DNA of 64,000 bases from Phlegmacium glaucopus (taxonomy: Eukaryota; Basidiomycota; Agaricomycetes; Agaricales; Cortinariaceae), in contig MU129987.1 in assembly GCA_015039465.1 (NCBI GenBank), positions 157,212 through 221,211 on the forward strand, given 5' to 3'. How positions within the stretch are numbered: position 1 is the first letter of the stretch; every line of letters begins with the position of its first letter. This document shows positions 35,050-47,150 of the stretch, one piece after another. Made by a program: the position numbers and the translations under genes. The notes beneath the pieces were generated by a model, which was not told where the DNA came from, made no database searches, and was given only the letters and a program-made list of their open reading frames with translations.

Positions 35050-36584
35050 ATGCCCATGTGTCTTTCGTCTGCCGTTCTCAAGGCCGAGAAGAAGATAACC
35101 ACCTCTACAAACTTCTATGAAGTCCCTGGAGTTCAGGCTTGGGTTCTTGATGATCTCACACCCGACGCTCACTCTAGCGGTGCGCCTTCAGCCAGCTCGA
35201 CTACGTCCATCACGTATCGTAATATCGACTGAGAGGAACCCTGTCTCATCACCAAATCCTCGTGCTATACTCATGAAAGAGTGCACTGGGTTAACGCTGT
35301 CAGGAACGACCCTGACGTCAAGGAAGAAGTTGTACGTTGGCCTCCGATCCATCACATTGCCTTCTCTCACTGCTACCATCTTCCTGTAGGAGACCTTACT
35401 CAGAGGGAGACGTATCGTCTATCCAAACTTCGTGTTGGATAGCGGAGTTAATCTATCAAATAGTAAGCTCACATCCTTTCTAATCGCAGGCAATTTCATT
35501 TCTTATTCTCTCCCGCACAAGTCGATCGTGTCCTCCATGCTGCGCTTGATAAATATGCCTTCTTTGCAGTCACCGGATCTCTCGACACATTGAAACAACT
35601 CAGCAGTATGTTGGAGAAAGACAATGACAGGCGACAGGTAGTGTTCGACACCACAGGCTTCGACCCCGCTCGAATGCTTGATGTAAGTTCTATCGTTTAT
35701 TCTGTTGGGTATACCAGATTCAATGTTCTCTGTAACTTGCAGTTCCAAGACCCTGCGATCGCCAATCCTCAGTATGAACTAGTGGCCCTGCGCGCTGAGC
35801 ATATGCTTCCTGATGGCAAGGTACTTGTCGCGTACAGTCGAGGCGCGAATGGTCTGGTGTCACACAAGACCTACGTCCCTGGTCCAGACCACACCCTACG
35901 TGAATCGCCAGGAAACCTCACCGATCCCCGCTTCCCACCATTTTCCTTTGGTTATCATCGTCACCCTGCTGCAAATTTGAACCCATTTCTCGTTATTCTT
36001 AATGCTGAGATAAAGTTCAGACGGTATCTCAGGCAGCAGCGGCCACCACCTCTTCCGTTGCTCACCGACGTTATGACTCTCATACACTTGACTCTCGAAT
36101 TGGTCAAACTGATATACTGGGACCCAGCTGTTCGGCCAAATACATATGCCGCGCAGATCTTCGATACCTATCCCCTTCCAGCACCCGAACCCCAGCCCAT
36201 GTCGCCACCATCCGATGCGGAGATGGGCCGTACAGATGATGAACGCGAAGAGGAAGTCCCAATTCTACGAGCACATCGTGCCGCAATTAGAAGACTGGCA
36301 GCTGGAACGACTCTGGAGGAACGAAGGGACTATGGGCAATATTTGCTCTCAGGTCGAGGTAAGTTTATTTCACTCCGATTATAGACCTGACCATCTTATA
36401 ACTTAGATCTTCCTTTCGATTCTGATGATGAGCACCTGCTCGAGGAGCTTTACCAAAGTAAGCTTTTTGCAATCATATTAGACTCATTCTTTACTCACAG
36501 CTTGCTTTGTTAGACACTCCCAACCGTACCCAACCCTGTCATGTACAGGAAGTTCAGGTACGGCGACATGCTGTCGACATTTAG
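35050..36584 (+). pseudogene. Broken basidiomycete HNH-like hypothetical gene
   Basis: The core resembles a common mushroom hypothetical family with an HNH-nuclease-like pattern: EEPCLITKSS, HWVNAVRNDPDVKEEV, then LDKYAFFAVTGSLDTL and ANPQYELVALRAEHMLPDG. Introns can be placed at about 35334-35389 and 35694-35742, and near the 3' end, which finishes at TAG 36582-36584. Two defects suggest it is not functional. There is an in-frame TGA at 35230-35232 just before EEPCLIT, where the family usually has Trp. The phases around the intron at 35463-35488 also do not join cleanly. A sequencing error at either place would weaken this view. The function of the family is unknown to me. Confidence 0.55.
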
Positions 36585-37658
36585 TATTGACTTCCTGTTA
36601 CAATGATTGTATTGTATTATTAATACGACTGTCTTTTTATTATTATGAGGAATATCTCCAGTGTCCTCGGACTTTCCTGGTGTCCGGTGCCACGGCCTTG
36701 AACGGACGGACCACACTGGCAGCTTGGATAAGGTTAGAGCTGACATTGCGCGATTTTTTGATTGTAGAAGCAATGTAGAAGTTCACAACCGAAAGCTCAT
36801 GACAAGTGATCAAGATATACGTAGGAGCTTCCATCGGATCCTCTCGCTACGTTGTTCAGACTTCAAGTTGTAGGTCGCGGTTTCATGGAATTGTGGTGGA
36901 CTTATGGATATATCACGCGTGCGAGGAGCTAGTACGATGAGATCTGCAGAGTCCTCCATCTGGAAGGCATTGGCACTTCACTCAAGTTTCAGCCGTTTAT
37001 GCACATCGTATCAAGGGAGTCGAAGAGAGTTACACCCCAACCATTGTACCTTTGTGTTCAATCTGATGGACATAACGAATGGATTGGAGGTGAGTATTCA
37101 AATTCAGAGCGCCCACTGCGCAAATAATCTGTTAGAAGAGGACCCGAAAACCATATGAAGACAATTACGACGCCAGTAAGGCCTATCCAGCGAAGGATCA
37201 GTTTATTTGGAACGAACGAAAGTCGTTTGGACGTTGAAGTGGAATACCTGCCCAAACCATAAAACCTGAACACAGCCACCTCGCAGACCTCGGATTATAA
37301 TTTATAAAAGAAAGTTTTCCATACCTTCCATCAAGATTGCTGTCACAATTCCACCCCATGACTGTCGGCAGTGGCATTCAGACGATATGGAAGTCTTTTC
37401 TGGCACACCGAATTTCGGTGTTGTAGGGACCCGGTGCAATCACTGGCAACTGAAAGGTTGACCTCAATTAGTACAAATCGGTTGACATATGTCAGTATTC
37501 TGGCATGTTAGGTGAAGCGCTGCAGACGTCGAAAATCAAACCTGGAATTACGGTTTCACGGAGCTTTGAATCCAGTTGTTAAGTAGCACGGCACCACCAG
37601 CACGTCGTAAAGACACAAAAGCCCCAGGAAGATCAGTTTCACCCCTCATTTGCCTGCC
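36585..37658. other. Intergenic region, no gene seen
   Basis: Only short frames without motifs. It separates the broken HNH-like gene from the P47-like gene. Confidence 0.45.
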
Positions 37659-39388
37659 ATGTCGTCTCTCACAGATATCGTCAAAGCTATGTCCACGGAA
37701 AAGGAAAACTCGACGTTGGGCTGGGATGTTGTGGTTAACTACACGTGTGTATCGGCATCTATGGCTTACCTTTTACTTGCGCCTTCTGACTGACAGTACA
37801 TTTCAGAGCCAGAGAACTGAACAACCTGCTCCAGGCCCGACACGAACAAGGCAGCCTGGGTCAGCTGAAAGATCTATCGGTGTAAGATTATTGTTCTTTT
37901 TCCATGGACAGAACTCACGTTCAACAGCCAGCTCCCCAAACACGATGACGAGGGTAAAAGATATACCGCATACTACAACTTCAAGCTTGGCGCGCCTCTC
38001 ATTCAGTTCACGTCCAACGGTATCGACCCGTCCTGCTCAGTCAAAATTCCCATAACTGGCGGTACAGTCAAGGGCAAAAATGAGAAGATATTCACCATCA
38101 ACCCAGATGTTTACACCCTGCTCGTCTCAGCGGTTCCGCTAGCGTCGGCTAACGGCACGGTTGGCGCTGAACGCAATCCGAAAGATAGCGACCAACCCTT
38201 CATCTTCTCATCCCCCGCCACAACTGGCATCGTTACACTCAACCTCGGTACCGCAGCTGATACCATTACGGTCGAGCTCCAAATCGTTCCCGAGGGCCCA
38301 GGCCACCCGGAGCATGTCTTCCTGATCGACGACGAGAAGGGGAACCTGGCAGACCGAATCAAGACACAGTTACGAGATCCACACATAGGAGGCAAGATTA
38401 CCTGGGACCTCGGGCACGTCAACAACAATCTTCCTTCCAACAATGCAGACAACTCACTCGTCCCAAAGTCCTTCCGTTTTGCCGTCTATGCCGCAGATAA
38501 CAAGGCTGAGACTGTCTTGTCTCTTTTCATCCAAACGGACGACAGTCTATATGGGCAAATCAAAGTGCTCCAGGAAGATTGGATCTCACAATGGATCAAG
38601 AAGTACCAAGTCTCGCCCATAGCATCGACGTATACTGCAAGCATCATCTTCAACAACCGGACGATCACTAGTTTAATGAACAAGTCGGTTCAGGGGATGA
38701 CCATCCAGAAGTCTCCAGATCAGCCTACAGGAGATGGTCTCAAGTTGACTGTGCGCACGCACAAGAAGTACATTATTGAAGGCAAGGATAATATAACCAG
38801 GTCTTTTCGTGAGATTCGCTCCAAGGTCAACGAAAACTTGGACGATGAAGAGAAAGCACTGCACATCACTATTGGCCAGAATGTATGCCGCTACACCACT
38901 TACTTCCATATTGGATGCTGATCAACAAACAGGGAAACCCCAATTCAGCGCCAAGTGCACAGCTTAATTGGGGCTTCACATCTTCGGTCAAGTGGAGCCA
39001 ATGGACCTCGAACGTTACGCAGAGCGGAACAGTGAAAATAACGAACAAGCTGGAAAAGACGAAGTCTGTTGACGACAGCGATCTGCCCAACTACCTTGTG
39101 CACATGGACGTCAGCATCGACTCAAGCGACTGGGACAAGCCCGACATCAAGGCCGACGAGACCACTTGGTGGGAGAAAATTGCGGGGGCGACGGATTGGA
39201 AGCCAACGCTTGTCACAGACGCCCTGCCTTCGTCCCTGCCCTCAGTGAAGGTCGAACTGATCAACTTCAATTTCTTCGTGACGACGAACCTGCTTCTTCC
39301 CGGTAGCAAGATGATCAATTTCAAGAAGGACCCTGGTGCGCGTTTCCCGAAGGACTTGTACGTCGTCGGACACGTTGCCACAAAATGA
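37659..39388 (+). CDS. TULIP/P47-like protein
   Basis: Four exons (37659-37744, 37807-37881, 37928-38882, 38933-39388) give 523 residues with exact phases. The N-terminus has STLGWDVVVNY followed by an Asn-Leu-Leu spacing, and then DPSCSVKIPITGG. This resembles the start of tubular lipid-binding (TULIP) fold proteins of the bacterial P47/OrfX group: a Gly-Trp-Asp-x-Val entry, then a helix, then a strand ending in IPI-x-G. There is no signal peptide or membrane segment. The protein is larger than typical bacterial P47 and is strand-rich throughout. Lipid or hydrophobic-ligand binding is the family expectation, not something shown here. The neighbouring gene on the same strand (40277-43257) may be a partner. 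The family call is by eye and moderate. Confidence 0.6.
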
Positions 39389-40276
39389 ACGGCATGCGCT
39401 GCCTCTGGGTCAGCTATGTACTTTCATTGTTATTTTATTGGTGTTCCCTGTACAACTTATAGTTTCCAATATATGTATGTGTCTGTGAGTCTAACTTCAA
39501 GTTAACGTTTCCGTGGACGATTCCAACCCTGCTTCAATGGTAGGAATAGTTATTACAGTAGCCTGTTAACTACAACTGCCTCACGTGCCCCACCTCCTCA
39601 GATCCATATCCATCTGCACCCTCCGTTCCCTCTCATCACTGCCACATCCTGGGAATGGTTACGTTCTTACCAGGCAGTCTTACCGGGCCCAACACCGTCT
39701 TGCCAAATCAAAAATTCATAACCCCTGGATTGACAACCGCACTTGAGGTTGTCAGCGTAGTGTTGTCAGTGGTGATGGTGGACGACTTCGGAATACGGCA
39801 TGAACAGGCTCAGGGCAATATTATATATACATGTGGCGACAGGCTCAAGATACTTGGTTGAACTTGTAGTGCAGGGTTTGTTATGATAATGTAGAATAAA
39901 TCACATATTACTATTAATAGTAACATGTTTTCAACATACTTATCTCAAAAAAGATCAAAAATCGATGTGGGATATTCCGGTGGAGGACCAATGGGCGAAA
40001 AAATTCCTTGACACAGTGATGTGCCTGGCCCACAAATAATGTCTAACCAGATCTACCAATGTAACGCAGCACGCTTGTCGCTCTCTTGTCAACTTGTCAC
40101 CCGGGGACGAACCTGAGATATGTTACTTTTGCGGAGGCAATAAAAAGTCATGTCACTGTCCGAAAGGAATGTGAGGATGGAATCAGGCTTTGTTGACAGC
40201 AGGTTCGGCCAGCGCTGAAATGGATAGGCTGGCAGAAAAATCGAGTTCCTTAAGCTTGTAACTCAACTCTACGACA
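39389..40276. other. Intergenic region between P47-like and glycine-rich genes
   Basis: No exon was recognised. A TATA-like tatatataca near 39820 is not near a start codon. Both flanking genes are on the plus strand. Confidence 0.4.
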
Positions 40277-43257
40277 ATGGAGAGCACGCAGAAGGATCCC
40301 CTCGATGCCCAGAGCGTGAATCTTCCACCTGATCAATCCCTCCGCAAAATCACATCTAAGACAGCGAATTCATTCCTCCTGCTATCCGTCTCTGATGCTC
40401 CGATACGCATTGGAAAAGGATCAGACTACGACAATTTCTCTCTCTATTCCAAGGTCCATATTTTTTCAGAGTCCATTGCATTCACAGGCGATCTGCTCTC
40501 CCAGGAAGGCATTTCCATCTTTTGCAACGACATCACCTCTGTCTCTCCAGCGAAAATCAACACCACTGGTAAAGATGGAGAAGATCAAAAACCAACGGAA
40601 CCCGCTAAGAATGGTGCTCTGGGAGGTCCGCTCAATTTCTACATTCAAAATGGCTCGACCGCAGCCTCGAAATCAATCTCGTTTGTAGCCAAAGGAGGGG
40701 CAGGCGGAGATAATACGACGGCTGAGGATGCCCAGGCAGGTAATGGCGGGGATGGTGGCCATGTCGTCCGGATCTTTCAGTCAAACTGCAGCGCCCTGAG
40801 GGACAGCATCTATGTTTTTCTCGCTCGCAAGGATATAGATCCAAAGGATCCGAAGCATTACGAATCACCTGTCGTCAAAGGAGATCCCATCTATTATGCG
40901 GCGTCTAATCTCCTCCCGACTGCTATCGCCTTGATAGCTGTTGAGGAGATAGTCAAAGACCTCATCAAGGATCTCCAAAAGCGACTATCTGACATAGACA
41001 ACGGCACCACCGTCACCATTCACGAGCTTGTGGTCACCATCAGGATCCTTTTAGATGATCTCGAGGACAAGGTTGTGTCGAAACAGGAAGACAACTTCAA
41101 GGTTTCCGTAGAGTTTGGTGGAGGCGATCCTGGATCTGGAAAGCGTGGCAAGACAGGGAAAGGTGGGGGAAGTGGCTCGGACATCTATTGGTTCCAGGGG
41201 AGATATGATGAGACTATTCGCAAAACCACGCTTGCATTCGCACATCCAGAGCAATGCACTATGCTTTTGGAACGCGCCAAGATTTTTTACTACATGGGCT
41301 CGCCTGTACTCCGAGCGCAAGCTGCAGATCTCTTGCAGCGCATCGTGCACAGATTGAGTTTCCTTCCATTGAAATCCAACGATCCCTTGTATAAAGCATA
41401 TACGGTCAGTGACATCATGCCATCTGACAGTCTTGCCCAATTCGACTCCATCAAGACGGACGCAGCAAATTTATACACACAACTCATTACGGGCGAGGTA
41501 TGTATTCCCTATATTTGTAGCTTTTGTACCATTTCTCAAGTTTTTTTTTCAGTGCTACAATGGACATGAGCAGAACTGGACACCGCGTGCAAGCTACACG
41601 TTCTATAAGGATGCTCTCGATAGTGCGCTTGTCGACCACGAAGCCTTCGAGGATGCATACATCAAGTACCATGCGGTTCTATCTAAGGGAGAGGAACTTC
41701 AGGACTCTGTCGGCTTAGCCCTCACACAGACATCGCAGCTCATTACCGGCCTCAAGGCGGACATTGGCGAGCTGGCCACCCAACTACGGGAGTCGAATGA
41801 CTCGATCAATGCTCTTACAGTGCCAGTCAAGGCCACGCATACGGCCCTTATGGAAGAGTTCAAGATAGTCAAGAAAAAGGTCAAGAAATATTTTGGGTTG
41901 AACTTCCCTCAGATATTAAACGCGATCAAATCTCTCGTATTTGCCTCAGACAAGGGCATGGCTGCCATTGACGGCCTCGATTTCGTGTACCAGGGCTTTA
42001 CGACCATACCTAGCATTGATGGAACGTCAATTAACAAGGACGTTGTTATTGGCAAGATCCAGTACGGGGAGGCGACGGTGCAGAGCTTCGAGGCCACGCT
42101 CGGCAAGCAGCTCGATGGCGAGTTTATCCTTGACGATCCATCTGCCACACGGATCATGACAGCAGAGGAAGACATGATGAGCTTCCTCGATTCCTTTGTC
42201 AATACATCTTTGGCGGAAGTCATTACTGAGATGAAGGACAAGTTCAACGCGTTTGTCAAAGCCATTCTTGCGCGCAACCAAGAGGTCCTCCACTACAACA
42301 TCCTGCTCAAGTTGACTGTCAAGAAGCTCGCAGACAAGGCCGACTATCTGAAGAAGAAGGATGATTTTCAGAGGGAGAAGATCAAAGTGACTGATCCAGA
42401 CCTGCCAGCCATCACAGCTTACATGGGCGACATTTACCAGTCCTCCCGCGCGCGTGTTATGAAACTTCTCGATAACCTCGTCCGCTCACTCAACTTCCGC
42501 ATGTTGGGGCGTGAGGACATCTATAACCTCGCCTTCTCGGAAGGCACCGAGTACGACAAGGTGCCGCTGACATTAACGTCGGACGTCCTGCGCAGTGCAC
42601 GATCGCGGATTGAGTACAAGTTCAGCGAAAAACTCTGGGGCTCTGAGCCTGCCCGATTTCCGGCGGAATTTGACGACGAGAGGGGAAAAGAGGGGAAAGC
42701 GCATTTATCTCAGTGACATCACTGTCACACAACTTAGAGATGATCCGAAGAAAACAGTATGTCGGTCATGACTTTTGCCCTGCTCGGCGGCGCTCGCTGA
42801 CTGAACTGATTGTTTTCAGCTCGTTGTGCAGATTCCCCCCGTGTACAAGGAGACGATCGAAAAGAATGACTTCTCGGGGTGCTGCAATGTGCGTATATAT
42901 CGCGTGCGCTTTGGCTTCACTGGCCTCGTTGCAAAGGAAACGGCACGCGTATCGGTTGTTGTCAGGCACAGCGGCAAGGAAGTAATCGTTAGCAAGGACG
43001 ACTCCTCCTACAAGTTCATACACAATGCTATCAAGACCGTGTACTCCTTCAACCTCCATCCTGACGGAACATACATGGTGCTGGACAATGGCAATATCGG
43101 TGAGGCGGATGTGGGTCAGCCGGCAACAAGCTATGCTGCCCCTGGGCCATTCACAGATTGGGAGATCGATTTGACGAATTCGGACCTATATCTTCTCGAT
43201 TTCTCAAACGTTTCTGAGGCATACTTCGATTTTTGTGGTACCAATTATGCCCTCTGA
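40277..43257 (+). pseudogene. Large glycine-rich and helical protein gene, frameshifted
   Basis: Exon 1 (40277-41497) encodes a strand-rich N-terminus, then two Gly-rich loops (KGGAGGDN...GNGGDGGHV near residue 140-160 and GKRGKTGKGGGSGS near 290). Exon 2 (from 41553) encodes a long helical, coiled-coil-like region, roughly 300 residues. A last exon (42820-43257) encodes strands ending FDFCGTNYAL. The frame of exon 2 hits a TGA at 42714-42716, whereas the coding-like sequence continues in another frame through 42756. The cause is visible: the 10-nt block AGGGGAAAAG at 42681-42690 is followed by a near-copy at 42691-42699, a tandem duplication that shifts the frame. The gene is either newly broken or mis-assembled. 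I do not recognise the family; the Gly-rich plus long-helix layout and its P47-like neighbour are the main clues. Confidence 0.6.
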
Positions 43258-43396
43258 AGGATTTCATTTGTAAATGTAAATTTCTTGTACAGAAATTATG
43301 TTCAGGGCAGAGAAATGCAAGATGAGCACAAGTCTAAAATGAAAGGGGTTATGCCATTGCGTGTCTCGGGAATAATATTAAAACTAAGTAGGATGT

Positions 43397-43639
43397 TCAG
43401 TGTTTCAGTTCGTACGTCTCAATGATCTGGTCAATGGACATCTTGTTATCGTCGATCTCGGCGTAGCGCAGGGCCTCGTTAAGCTCCTGCCTGGTCTCCA
43501 GCGTAAATTTATCACGGCCTTGGTCCAGACAGACGTTGGTTTTCATGATGCGACATTTTTTCAATGCTATGTATGACCCGAGCAGCGCAATCTTCCACTC
43601 CGAGCTTTAACTAATCTCTGCGAGCCTAGAATGCGCCAT
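43397..43639 (-). pseudogene. Small coding-like remnant
   Basis: Read from 43639, the frame gives MAHSRLAEIS, a TAA at 43607-43609, then SSEWKIALLGSYIALKKC and DKFTLETRQELNEALRYAE up to a TGA at 43397. The residue pattern after the stop looks like a real helical protein, but it is under 70 residues long and I do not recognise it. A start at the internal Met of KCRIMKTNV would avoid the stop. It may be a remnant or a very small gene. Confidence 0.35.
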
Positions 43640-43843
43640 TGTAAGGATCACTGTCCCAAATCGATAGTGCGAGAATGTGGTGGGCAATATTGAAGGATGA
43701 ATACTGTAATTTTAACTATCTGCTTTACACACCCGCCTATAAGTGTGGATAATCGGCATGTATCGTTGTAATAGTCAGCATGAATTCGTGCATCATGAAT
43801 GAAGAAAGTACAAGATGCCGCCCCAAAGGAATTACAGGATATT

Positions 43844-44683
43844 TCAAATCCCTACAACACTTTTAAAGGCTTCATAGCACCGAAGAATCTCGCGTCTGTT
43901 GTCCAGAGGCTTCATCCCCTCATTCCATCGGCTATGTGGTCTCGGAACGGGAGGGTAGCAAAGAGAAACGTGAGTAGGCTGAGGTGGATAGGTTCCATGA
44001 CGAACATTATACACAAGTTCATATGCGACCGGGATTTTGTAGAATATTGGCATGGTGCCCAACATGACAATGCCTGGCATAATCTAGTTGCGCAATCAGG
44101 GATTTGCTATGAAAACAAGGCATGATATTACCTTAGAATCAAGTTCAGGTAGACCGGCGTCTCTTCTGCGACTATTATTGAAACTAAACGCAGCTATCGC
44201 TTCAGCGATCAGCTGAGCCTCTGCATCCGAAATATTCTCCTCCCCCCCAAACCGCTTATCCTCTTGCACCAAAAGCAGAATATCATTTTGCGAATGATCG
44301 ACGATGCAAACGTCTGTTTTCGCATGTCTCCGCTCACCACAGACGAGCAAAGGAATGTCTTTGCGAGTACGTGCAACTCTTTGGCGCCAGACATAGCCTA
44401 AAGCTTTGAAGAGCTCCACTGTAAAATCGTCGACTGCAGATTCCTCAGGCCCGGTGGGGACCATCGCAATGTCAAGGAGAGTGATGAGCTCCGCATTTTT
44501 GTCCACCGTCATATTGTTCGCGCTTTCGACATTTAAGATCTCGGGATCGACAAGCGGCTGTGGAAGGTCTAGAACGCCAAAGAAGGTGGCTGTATCCTCG
44601 ACGAGCACGCGAATGTTGTACGCGTCTAAATCACCTTGTGTCCAGTCACTGCCTGATTTCGCAGAACGAAAGAGATTAGCCAT
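43844..44683 (-). CDS. Putative PD-(D/E)XK nuclease-fold protein (copy 2)
   Basis: Two exons (44683-44132, 44083-43844) give 263 residues. It is a paralogue of the gene at 30581-31360, sharing MANL-RSAKSGSDW, the acidic EESAVDDFTVELF helix, the core KTDVCIVD then LLLVQEDKR (D...ExK), and the end EGMKPLDNRREIL. Unlike copy 1 it has one short intron, placed just before IMPGIVMLG, so the copies differ in gene structure. They are 13 kb apart in the same orientation, which suggests an old duplication. The nuclease fold is inferred from the motif; no partner gene is evident. Confidence 0.7.
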
Positions 44684-45027
44684 AGTGTTGATGATTCAAA
44701 ACTCAGCTATATGTAATAATTATTAACAGCAGATTTGTGTTCACGTGATTATAAATTTTAACCACTCGTCGTGTTCCATGCTGCGGAGAGGTGCATTTCG
44801 TGTCTCCTCCCTTGTCCTCATCCTCTCACCTTGACGCTCTGTTTCTCCTCTCGTCTTGCATTGCTCACAGCTACCTCCACGCTTGATCACATGATAGGAC
44901 CTGTCACAGGTCTACCTTTTCGTATCATCCTTACAAACATTCTGGTTACTAGTAATTGCAGCTGCATCTCCGAAATGACACTCTAGTCCCAAGTCAATAA
45001 AGCCCAGCACAACCAGAAATTCGAGCC

Positions 45028-47150
45028 ATGGATTCAATCCTTTCCTTACAAGCAACTTTAATGGTAAATCCTGCTGCAAAGAAATTCAACAAGAGGTACG
45101 TTTTCTTTCCTTCCTTTCGAAAACCTGGCTTTGAATACATTCGGTGGAATTATTTGAAGGTCACTACTTTCCATCATCTAGTGCAAAATCGTCTCAATCT
45201 ACATTCCAATGCTACTTTGCTGCGCCAACTGACAGGACATAAACCATATATGAAGTACTGCTCATATTGCATGCTCCAATTAGGTCCGCTGACATTATTT
45301 GGTATTTAGATTCTGTCGTCGTGTCACTTGTCTAGGGGCTGGTAAACGCTCTTTGACTCGGGAGACTTGAAAGGTACCTTCTTCTTAGACGGTAGGTCAT
45401 TTTATTGAAATTCCTGATGTTCAAGTTCATACGATCTCTAGATACGTTACTAGATACTTTCTGAGCTCCAAGAAGGCCACGCCTAGGAACTACATTTTCG
45501 AACACTGACAGATTGGGAATTGGTTCGGGTTGAATTTCCTGTTTCCTTTCCAGGTAATTCTTATCAGACCGAAAAAAATAACCCAACTAATTTTTCAACA
45601 AGTACTTAGAGCGCAACCACACGATGTGGAGATCTTCAACGGCAAACCAATCAAACTCGGGAGCTCAGTAGAAGAACCTATACCACGGTGTTTGCGATGC
45701 TATGAAGTCACAGTGGCATACTAGTAGAGAAGTGACAAGGAGTGTTGGATGTGGTAGCTAAGTGGGATGAGGTGAGTACGTTTGGGTAAGGAAATATTGA
45801 TCCTTTACTTATGTCTTTTTATTCGCCTTTCCGACATTCGCAGTCCAGCAAAAGTTCCTTTGCGCCTACCCTTCTCCTCGATCGTCTTCAAATACTCTTA
45901 CAAAAAACCAATCCCCAAAGGCACCGCCTGTTCGGCAACGTGGTGCGAAGCGATATAAAGTCTTCTATGTTTAGGTCTGTCGTCAACAGTGATATTTTGT
46001 GTCTCGTGTTCTAACTAACAATTGGTAGGTTCACGATGACAAACGTTTGCAACACAGGTTATTCATCCTCACCTTGTTGTCCCGGTTGAACTAACAGGAG
46101 ATTCTCAACTGGGACATCAAGGTAGTGCAAGTTCCTCGATTCTTCCGCCCCGAAACCCTTAGGAAGTTACCAGAGGGCAGGTAGAGGGTCCGGAGGATAG
46201 CCCTTAACATTATCGGTTTGTAGTCCTTGTAATTCGCGTCATAGCCTCAATCTACTTCTCTCTCAAGCTGAAGACACGGCACCCAGCCTTTTGATGATTT
46301 TTTTTGTTGTGCGTCGCTTGTCGATGAAGACCCCCTCCTTGAGCTGATCGTCTGCAACCATTGAGGAATCTGTGTGAAGCGAATAGGAAACGTTCTTACC
46401 TTCAGGGAGCGGCAATCGAATTTGGTTAGCGTCCTCGTTTGTCCCTTTTTTATTTGCCTTAAACAGCTCGCTAATTTTTGCATTGTTCAGGAAGCAGAGA
46501 AAAGTCTTGGAGTCTGCAAGCATCGTACTGGTTCTACCTCTATGGAGGAGATACAGATACCCGAAATCTTTTCTCCAATTCTAGGCTATAGCCAATGTAT
46601 TCTTCAAAAGCTTTATGTGTACGTTACAAATGGTCTCAACGGTGCGTATCGTTCTTATTCTGTCCCTCATTTTATCTCACTTTTTTTACATCTTAGCATC
46701 CCTGGCACCTTCAACTTGAAACCGTAGGGGTGTCGCAAAGGGACTTCAGAAAGTGGTTGAACGATTATCGATTAACGGTCGTCGAATACGAGCCGGGGCC
46801 AGGTGTCTTGGCGGAGGCGCAGTATAAAGCAGGCATGAGCAGATTGGAAAGCTGGAGTTGCAAAAGCTGGAGTTGCCTTGATCGTAAGATTTCTCTGTGG
46901 TGGCAGGGTCGAGAGGTTGTCTATTGGCCGGTTTTGGGAAGTATTCGTGCGTGATGATGCTCTAGGTTTGAGTTATTTATCGAATGCATGTTATAAATCA
47001 GACTTGGCGGACTCCCTCTGCAGCCACAAACCTTTTCTGAATGCATTTGAGGATTGTCTCCCGTATGTACAAGCTCTCGAGGAAGCAATGGATTTGTATT
47101 TAAATGTAAGTCTTTACTACTTTCCTCGAAAGAACCGCTCTTCCTAGTAT
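45028..47150 (+). other. Fragments of an unidentified multi-exon gene
   Basis: Coding-like pieces occur on the plus strand: MDSILSLQATLMVNPAAKKF at 45028, DVEIFNGKPIKLGSSVEEP near 45630, LNWDIKVVQVPRFFRPETL near 46100, and HPWHLQLETVGVSQRDFRKW then VVEYEPGPGVLAEAQYKAG near 46700-46830. The VPRFFRPET phrase is reminiscent of BAH domains, where an aromatic-aromatic-Arg-Pro-Glu signature is usual, but this is weak. I could not join the pieces into one open frame, so the gene may be decayed or my exon choices may be wrong. Confidence 0.3.

Noticed and set aside
41051..42293. Minus-strand frames of 88-129 residues opposite the glycine-rich gene
   Set aside because: Antisense shadows of GC-rich coding sequence.
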